From an uncultured Neglectibacter sp. (lineage in GTDB: Bacteria; Bacillota; Clostridia; Oscillospirales; Acutalibacteraceae): 64,000 bases of DNA. The stretch's first letter is position 1, and each line of letters starts with the position of its first letter. The position numbers and the translations under genes were made by a program. The notes beneath the pieces are model-generated. The model saw nothing but the letters and a program-made list of their open reading frames with translations. It had not been told where the DNA came from and did not search any database. The DNA lies in NCBI GenBank assembly GCA_946554335.1, contig CAMNSA010000004.1, forward strand, positions 1-64,000, written 5' to 3'. Of the stretch, positions 58,955 to 64,000 are shown piece by piece.

Positions 58955-60264
58955 TCTAACAACCCCGCCTCATACTGATTGTAGATATGGTCCTCTTCGT
59001 TGGTGGCGTAATAGGCCGTGCCGTCGGCTGCGTGGCAGAAGAAGAGATAGCTGGACGCGTCCCCGTCTGTAGAGGGGCTCAGCGCCGCCCGGATGGCGTC
59101 GACGCCGGGGTTGCAGATCGCCCCTGCGGGCAGGCCGTCGAAATTGTAAGTGTTGTAGTCCCCATAGGGCAGAGCGCCGGTCTCGGGGACGGTCTGTCTT
59201 TCCGTATAGGGATAGTAGATGGTAGAGTCGCACTGGAGCATGGGTACTCCGTACTCCGCCCCAAAGGACAGGCGGTTATGAAGCACCGCGGAAACCTTAA
59301 ACATATCATTGGCGTCCGCCGCTTCCGCCTGAATGATGGAAGCCAGGGTAACGATCTGATCCAGAGTCATGTTGGATTTCTGAATGGCATTTTTCATGTC
59401 GGTGGTCAGCCGGTTCCCGAAATTGTTGAGAAGCTTTCCGATCACAGACTCCAATTCCTCACCCACATAGAAATCGTAGGTGTCAGGGAACAGATAGCCC
59501 TCCAGACGATAGTATTTTCCAGAGCTTTCGGAAAGGGGAGCGACCAGCTCGTAGTTGCTGAAATCGCCCTCGTTCAGCGTCTTCAGGAACTCTTCCGCCG
59601 TACACACCTTGTTTTCCTCCAGCAAAGCGGCCACCTCCAGCGCGGTCAGGCCCTCCTGGAAGGTGATGCGTACCACTTCCCTGTTCTCTTCGCCGCCCTG
59701 AAGCTTATCGATGATCTCCTCGTAATCCAGGTTGGTGGCGAGCTTGTACTTGCCGGGCACAAACAGCTCTTCCTCCGCGGTGACCTTGCAGTAAAGCTTA
59801 AAGAATTCCGCCTTGTTCACAATGCCCTTCTGTACCAGGATCTCCGTAAGCTGATCGATGGTGACTTTCTCCGGGATCTCCACCTCCGCGCTGCCCTGAA
59901 TCCTGCCCACGGCAAAAAAATCGTTCGCACCGCCGATGAGGTAGCTTGCGAGAGTAAAGGAGACCAGCAGCACCATTACCAGCCACATGAGAGAAAAGAC
60001 TCTTTTATTTTTTCTGGCCTTAAGCTTATTTCTCTTTTTATGGGCCTTTTCCTCCGCTCTGCGCTCCTTTTCCGCGTCATAGGAGCCGGAGGGACCGGAG
60101 GCCCGGGCCTCTCCCTTTGTTCTTCGCTCCGGAAGCTCTACCGGACCGGTAGCAAGGCTGCGCTCATCGATTTCCAGATGAAACGCCTCTTCCCGTTTTC
60201 TCCCCCCAGCCGTCCTGCTTTCTCCAGGCGTGCCGGGCTTAAAATTCCCGCCTTGATTCTCCAT
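58951..60264 (-). CDS. mltG: endolytic murein transglycosylase MltG
   Basis: A 437-residue enzyme that terminates glycan strands in peptidoglycan. A basic N-terminal cytoplasmic segment, one membrane helix (VFSLMWLVMVLLVSFTLASY, about 91-110), a LysM-like part and the YceG catalytic domain with LASIIQAEAADANDMF (catalytic Glu, about 314-329) are seen. It overlaps the U32 gene and is 3 bases from fthC. Confidence 0.94.
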   Translation of the reverse strand: MENQGGNFKPGTPGESRTAGGRKREEAFHLEIDERSLATGPVELPERRTKGEARASGPSGSYDAEKERRAEEKAHKKRNKLKARKNKRVFSLMWLVMVLLVSFTLASYLIGGANDFFAVGRIQGSAEVEIPEKVTIDQLTEILVQKGIVNKAEFFKLYCKVTAEEELFVPGKYKLATNLDYEEIIDKLQGGEENREVVRITFQEGLTALEVAALLEENKVCTAEEFLKTLNEGDFSNYELVAPLSESSGKYYRLEGYLFPDTYDFYVGEELESVIGKLLNNFGNRLTTDMKNAIQKSNMTLDQIVTLASIIQAEAADANDMFKVSAVLHNRLSFGAEYGVPMLQCDSTIYYPYTERQTVPETGALPYGDYNTYNFDGLPAGAICNPGVDAIRAALSPSTDGDASSYLFFCHAADGTAYYATNEEDHIYNQYEAGLLE

Positions 60265-60267
60265 ACT

Positions 60268-60900
60268 CTAACCATCCTTTCCGGGCGCTGGCGCGGGACT
60301 TGACCCGCTTTCAGTCTGATCGATCTTTCGGGCGCGAAAGATCCCCTTTTCCGTGATCACTGCCTGCATCCTCCGATCGTGAGGCTCGCAGGGCAGTCTT
60401 GAAAACAGCAGCCGGTGATAGCAAAGCCCTATGGCTGTCACCTGCCGTTTTACTAAAAAACGATCGTAATATCCCTTCCCATAGCCCATGCGGGCGCCGT
60501 CTCTTCCGAAGGCCACTCCCGGCACAACGCACAAGGTGCTGGGCAGTTCTCTTCCTTCCGGCAAGAGCTCAAAGGGCTTCGGTTCCAAAATCCCGTATTT
60601 CCCAATAATGAGGGCAGAGGGGTCTCTTACCCGGTAAAAGGTCATCTCCCCCTCCCTCTCCGAGCAAACGGGGGCGTACACTTCTTTTTGATCCTTCAGC
60701 GCCTGCCGTAAGATCCCAAAGGTGTCCGCCTCCTGAGAAGTGCTCAGATACAGGAGCAGCCGGGAAGCGCTTCGGTAGGCTTCCGAACCCAACAGCAGCC
60801 GGGAGATCTCCCAGCTTTTTTCCCGCTTTTCGGGAAGCGCCTTTCGCAGGGCCAAAAGCCTTTTCCGCACCTCCCGCTTGGAGGCGGTTACTTCTTCCAC
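60268..60900 (-). CDS. 5-formyltetrahydrofolate cyclo-ligase
   Basis: A 210-residue enzyme converting 5-formyl-THF to 5,10-methenyl-THF with ATP. The signature ARMGYGKGYYDRFLV (about 136-150) and VPGVAFGRDG are conserved. The gene start overlaps the DJ-1 gene end by 13 bases. Folate carriers and dTMP enzymes cluster nearby (tmk, thyX). Confidence 0.95.
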   Translation of the reverse strand: MEEVTASKREVRKRLLALRKALPEKREKSWEISRLLLGSEAYRSASRLLLYLSTSQEADTFGILRQALKDQKEVYAPVCSEREGEMTFYRVRDPSALIIGKYGILEPKPFELLPEGRELPSTLCVVPGVAFGRDGARMGYGKGYYDRFLVKRQVTAIGLCYHRLLFSRLPCEPHDRRMQAVITEKGIFRARKIDQTESGSSPAPAPGKDG

Positions 60901-61430
60901 TGGATCGACTCTTCCAGCTCTGCCGCCTTTTCCTTAGACGCCAAAAGCTCCACCAGCTTCAAGCCGAACTGTGTGGAGACCCCCATGCCTCTGGCCGTGA
61001 GGAGCTTCCCGTCCTGCACAACATATTCCGAAGAAAGCTGTGCCCCTTTCAGTTCCTTTTGGAATGTGGGGAAACTGGTGGCCTGTTTCCCCTCCAGCAG
61101 GCCCTTATGTCCTAAAATGGAAGGGGCCGCGCAGATCGCCGCCACCAGGATCCCCTTTTCAATACAGTAGTCGATGGCCTTTTGAACCGCCTGGGAGCTT
61201 TCCAGATTCAGTGTTCCCGGCAGTCCGCCCGGCAGCACGATGGCCTCCAGATCGTCAAACAGCAGCTCAGAAGCCGGAAGATCCGCCTGAACGCGGATCC
61301 CATGGGAGCCGGTGACCTCCGTCGTCCCCACGCCCGCGAGCTTTACCTCTTTCCCCGCCCGGCGCAGCAGGTCTACGGGGCAAAGGGCCTCGATCTCTTC
61401 AAATCCGTCCGCTAAAAATACAGCGATCAT
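60888..61430 (-). CDS. DJ-1/PfpI family protein
   Basis: A 180-residue Rossmann-like protein with the nucleophilic elbow AAICAAPSILG (Cys about 100) and the conserved DGFEEIEA (7-14). DJ-1 proteins act as deglycases, chaperones or redox sensors; specificity is unknown. ATG 61430 is chosen for its GGAAAGAAGAGA site. Its end overlaps the cyclo-ligase start. Confidence 0.92.
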   Translation of the reverse strand: MIAVFLADGFEEIEALCPVDLLRRAGKEVKLAGVGTTEVTGSHGIRVQADLPASELLFDDLEAIVLPGGLPGTLNLESSQAVQKAIDYCIEKGILVAAICAAPSILGHKGLLEGKQATSFPTFQKELKGAQLSSEYVVQDGKLLTARGMGVSTQFGLKLVELLASKEKAAELEESIQWKK

Positions 61431-61474
61431 TCTTCTCTTCCTTTCCGCCGGAACCCTTCCGGCCACAGTCTTTT

Positions 61475-62134
61475 TTAAAGCAGGTCCCGGACGCGGCTCA
61501 GGATCTCACCGTGAATCTCATCCAGGCTTCTGGGCTCTTCGCTCTTCGCGCAGGGGATCACCTGCCAGGAAAGCTCCTTCGCGGCAAAGGCCGCCGAACG
61601 CCGGCAGTCACGCAAAAACGCAAGATCCCGCTCGTGGATGTCCTTTTTCTCCTCGTGCCCCTCATAACGCCGGGACAAAAGCTTCTGAGAGATCTCCAAG
61701 GGCATGTCCAGGTAGATCACCCGGGAAGGCCGCGGCAGGCCCAGCTTTTCATATTCAAAGTCCTCCGCCCAGGAAAGGTATTCCCTCCACTGCTGTGAGG
61801 GCAGCTTTCCCAGCTGATAGATCATGTTGGAGGTTGTATAGCGGTCGCAGAGGATGACCGCGCCGCGCCGGTAGTCCTCTTCCCAGTCCCTGCGGAAGCT
61901 TGCAAACCGGTCCACCGCGTAAAACGCGCTGGCCGCGTAGGCGTTCACCGCATTTGCGCCCTTGCCGAACTCGCCGTTCAAATACATTTTTACCAAGGAA
62001 GAAGAAGGCGAGGCATAGTCCGGGAAAGTGATTTTCCGCACCTTTTTTCCCCGGCTTTCCAGCACCTGGTACAACAGCTCGGTCTGCGTTCCCTTCCCGC
62101 TGCCGTCCAGCCCCTCCAATACGATCAAGCTCAT
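61475..62134 (-). CDS. tmk: thymidylate kinase
   Basis: A 219-residue kinase forming dTDP from dTMP. The P-loop IVLEGLDGSGKGTQTELL (4-21), the DRY-type motif VILCDRYTTSNMIYQ (about 92-106), and the LID-like region RRYEGHEEKKDIHERD are seen. It lies 36 bp after thyX stop, which supports a dTMP supply operon. Confidence 0.95.
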   Translation of the reverse strand: MSLIVLEGLDGSGKGTQTELLYQVLESRGKKVRKITFPDYASPSSSLVKMYLNGEFGKGANAVNAYAASAFYAVDRFASFRRDWEEDYRRGAVILCDRYTTSNMIYQLGKLPSQQWREYLSWAEDFEYEKLGLPRPSRVIYLDMPLEISQKLLSRRYEGHEEKKDIHERDLAFLRDCRRSAAFAAKELSWQVIPCAKSEEPRSLDEIHGEILSRVRDLL

Positions 62135-62170
62135 GATCCATCCCCCTTTTCCTGTGCCCGGAAAGCATTT

Positions 62171-62944
62171 TCAAAGCTTTGAAAACGCCTCTCTGACCTC
62201 ACTTGCCTTCCCGCAGCTCATCTTGCCCTCAGGGCAGGCGCCCCGAAGACAGGGCGGACCCGCGCGGCGGAACAGATGAGGCGCCGCCACCTTGGCCTCT
62301 TTGAGCATCCTCGTCGCCAGCTCCCGGATCTCCCACTGGGCGCGGCTGCAGCAGCGAAGGGTGAAGAAATTCATCAGTGATCTGGCGTTCATCGTACAGA
62401 TCATCTTGGTCGCGCAGGCGTTGGGAAGCACAAAGCGGGCGTCCTCGATGGCCTTTTTCTCCGCCTTTCCGGCGGCGCTTTTCGCCTCTTCCCCCGCGGC
62501 CAAAAGCTCCTTTTCGTGCTTTGCCTTCAAAAGCTCCGTCAGGCGCTCATAATGGCGGGCGTCCTCCTCCATGGCGGCCAGGAACTCTTCTTTTGCTTCC
62601 GGGATCTTCTCGATCTCCGGAGGCAGGACAAAGGAAAACGCGCCGGAATCATTCTTCCCCTCCCGAACATACCGCTGGCTCTGCACGCTGTAGGAGGCCA
62701 GACGGTGCCGGGTGATCTGGGCAAGCAGAGACCTGGAAACGCCCTCGATACCAAAGGTAAAGCTGGCGTGCTCGATGGGGCTTTCGTGGCCGATGGACTC
62801 CAGCATATCCAAAAAGGAGGCCGTTTTTTCGTCTGTCAGGCCGTCATACACCGTGTCGATATCCGCGGCGGCATAACAGAGCTTCGCCGCGCAGGCCACT
62901 GTTTTCTCAGGTTCTGGAGTAAAGGATAACAACTTTACATTCAT
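62171..62944 (-). CDS. thyX: FAD-dependent thymidylate synthase
   Basis: A 257-residue ThyX, which makes dTMP from dUMP with FAD and methylene-THF. The motif RHRLASYSVQSQRY (about 80-93) is intact. The C-terminal RRAGPPCLRGACPEGKMSCG adds cysteines of unknown role. ATG 62944 follows GGGGAATTGTT. A promoter is at 63026-63054. It pairs with tmk downstream. Confidence 0.95.
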   Translation of the reverse strand: MNVKLLSFTPEPEKTVACAAKLCYAAADIDTVYDGLTDEKTASFLDMLESIGHESPIEHASFTFGIEGVSRSLLAQITRHRLASYSVQSQRYVREGKNDSGAFSFVLPPEIEKIPEAKEEFLAAMEEDARHYERLTELLKAKHEKELLAAGEEAKSAAGKAEKKAIEDARFVLPNACATKMICTMNARSLMNFFTLRCCSRAQWEIRELATRMLKEAKVAAPHLFRRAGPPCLRGACPEGKMSCGKASEVREAFSKL

Positions 62945-63025
62945 AACAATTCCCCGCTTTGCTGGAACCGATGGCAAAAGTCCGTTTCGCCATCGGTTTA
63001 CATATAGTTTCCCATAATATTCATT

Positions 63026-63054
63026 ATTATATCAAACAACAGAGCTTATCTCAA
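63026..63054 (-). promoter_or_regulatory. promoter of the thyX-tmk operon
   Basis: On the minus strand TTGAGA (63049-63054) and TATAAT (63026-63031) are separated by 17 bases. A hairpin CCGATGGC/GCCATCGG (62968-62998) lies in the leader. Confidence 0.85.
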
Positions 63055-63136
63055 GAAATATTTTCTAATAAAAAGGAAGCCCGCCTCCGCCCTTCGGGGC
63101 AAAGACAGGCTTCTGCCGGGCGCTCCCGGCACAGTG

Positions 63137-64000
63137 TCATTTTTCTTTCCAGAGCTTTCCTTCCTGCTCATAGGCCTTCTGCCAATAGTCGTCCAGCCAG
63201 GACAGCAGCTCCTTTTCGCTGAGCTCGCCCGAAAGCGTCTGTCTGATCCTGGCGTCCGCTTCCTCCCGGAAACCCTCGTAGGCCTCATAGCGCGCCGGGA
63301 TGGCGGCGGGCTTATACTTTTCTCCCTGAGTTGCCATCTCCACGAACACCTTGCGCCGGGGCTCCTTGAAAAAGCTGTCCACCAGCGGAGCGCTGATATG
63401 AATGGGCATCTCGTCCATGACCTTGGCGAAATGGGTGTTGTTGTCGTCGCTTGACAGGAAAAAGAGGAAATGGGCCGCCGTTTCAGCAGAAGCGCCGGAA
63501 ACGGGGATGCCCCAGCCGGTAAAGCCGCTGGAAAGCACCGCCTTGCCCATGGCTCCCGAAGGATAACCGGTAACGCCCCAGGCGTTTTCCGGAAGCTCTT
63601 GGGAGATCTTTTGGGAAGCAGTTCTGTCCGCCAGCAGCATGGCGGTTTTCCCTTCCAAAAAGGCGTTCAGCGCCTCTTCCTCCGTCCAGGAAAGGGCTTC
63701 GGAAGGCACATCCGCCTTTATCAGAGAGGTAAAAAGGCTCATGGCCTTTTCCGTTCTCTCCAGAGAAAAAATGGTTTTTCCGTCGGCTAAATAATAGGCC
63801 GCGGTGTTGGAGGACTCCACGCCGGAAAGCCCCGCGTTGCTCCACAGCACCGCGTCCAGAAGATCCAAAAGCCCCTCGCCTCCGCTGACGGCCAGCCCGG
63901 CGCAGTCCTCCGGAAGATTTTTCACCGCCAGATCCACCTCTTCCCAGGTGCCGGGCACGGGAAGCTCTACCAGCTTCCCATTGATCGTTACAGCGATCCC
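63137..64000 (-). CDS. partial extracellular sugar-binding protein (ABC importer)
   Basis: The last 287 codons of an ABC solute-binding protein. The frame is open to the window edge, so the N-terminus and lipobox lie outside. The bound ligand part shows VPGTWEEVDLAVKNL, AFLEGKTAMLLADRT, ENAWGVTGYPSG, FLFFLSSDDN and a C-terminal lobe. Family members deliver sugars to a two-permease importer, whose genes should lie beyond the window end. Ligand is unknown. Confidence 0.85.
   Translation of the reverse strand, partial: GIAVTINGKLVELPVPGTWEEVDLAVKNLPEDCAGLAVSGGEGLLDLLDAVLWSNAGLSGVESSNTAAYYLADGKTIFSLERTEKAMSLFTSLIKADVPSEALSWTEEEALNAFLEGKTAMLLADRTASQKISQELPENAWGVTGYPSGAMGKAVLSSGFTGWGIPVSGASAETAAHFLFFLSSDDNNTHFAKVMDEMPIHISAPLVDSFFKEPRRKVFVEMATQGEKYKPAAIPARYEAYEGFREEADARIRQTLSGELSEKELLSWLDDYWQKAYEQEGKLWKEK

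Overview
The window reads as chromosome of a Gram-positive gut anaerobe of the class Clostridia, probably Oscillospiraceae/Ruminococcaceae-like. The evidence is an alaS T-box leader, RNase M5, WalJ, RlmH, a DivIVA-like protein, PlsY, ThyX, DacF, an S-layer-homology protein, an oxygen-sensitive ferredoxin-like aldo-keto reductase, FeoAB with a DtxR-family regulator, and an alpha-L-fucosidase. Base composition looks moderately GC-rich outside the mobile island. No species can be named from the sequence alone.

Layout. 1-0.57 kb: tandem ~90-bp repeats and a dispersed hairpin repeat, no gene. 0.57-1.8 kb: GNAT acetyltransferase and MarR regulator on plus. 1.86-11.5 kb: one long minus-strand unit (T-box, frameshifted nucleotidyltransferase, alaS, HIT protein, phosphoribosyltransferase, comEC, holA, rnmV, DivIVA-like, CBS protein) that shares tiny gaps or overlaps and ends at a perfect terminator. 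11.5-14.2 kb: a second repeat patch, an aldo-keto reductase and a sugar phosphate isomerase/epimerase.

14.25-30.02 kb: a ~15.8-kb integrative element inserted in the anticodon loop of a tRNA-Arg(CCT) gene. The 3' half of the broken tRNA is at the left junction and its matching 5' half at the right junction. A complete tRNA-Arg(CCT) inside the right end presumably replaces it, and another orphan tRNA 5' half beside it suggests repeated integration. The island encodes a tyrosine integrase, excisionase-type HTH proteins, a MazF-like protein with a zinc-ribbon tail, a sigma-like factor, ImmA/IrrE and XRE regulators, several small accessory proteins, a cysteine-rich SLH protein and ParAB. I see no relaxase, type IV secretion genes or phage structural genes, so it looks like a stripped or mobilizable element. 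Gene-fragment mosaics (20.4-20.8 kb) show that it is recombinant.

30-45 kb: rpsT, small peptides, a collagen-like protein, a TetM/EF-G-like GTPase, a sugar acetyltransferase, a deletion scar of a vitamin B6 locus, mscL, trkA-trkH potassium uptake, a DtxR-family regulator with feoA-feoB, a thioesterase, a NUDIX hydrolase and a PTS IIC permease. 45-64 kb: mostly minus-strand housekeeping genes: rlmH, walJ, murA, plsY, der, a PDZ/DUF512 protein, rpmF-yceD, an alpha-L-fucosidase, pgi, a dacF-like carboxypeptidase, a U32 peptidase, mltG, formyl-THF cyclo-ligase, a DJ-1 protein, thymidylate kinase, thyX, and a sugar-binding lipoprotein cut by the window end.

How genes work together: murA, dacF, mltG and walJ serve the cell wall. 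trkA-trkH and mscL handle ion and osmotic balance. The DtxR-like gene and feoAB handle ferrous iron. tmk, thyX and formyl-THF cyclo-ligase serve dTMP and folate metabolism. The T-box ties the alaS unit to alanyl-tRNA charging.
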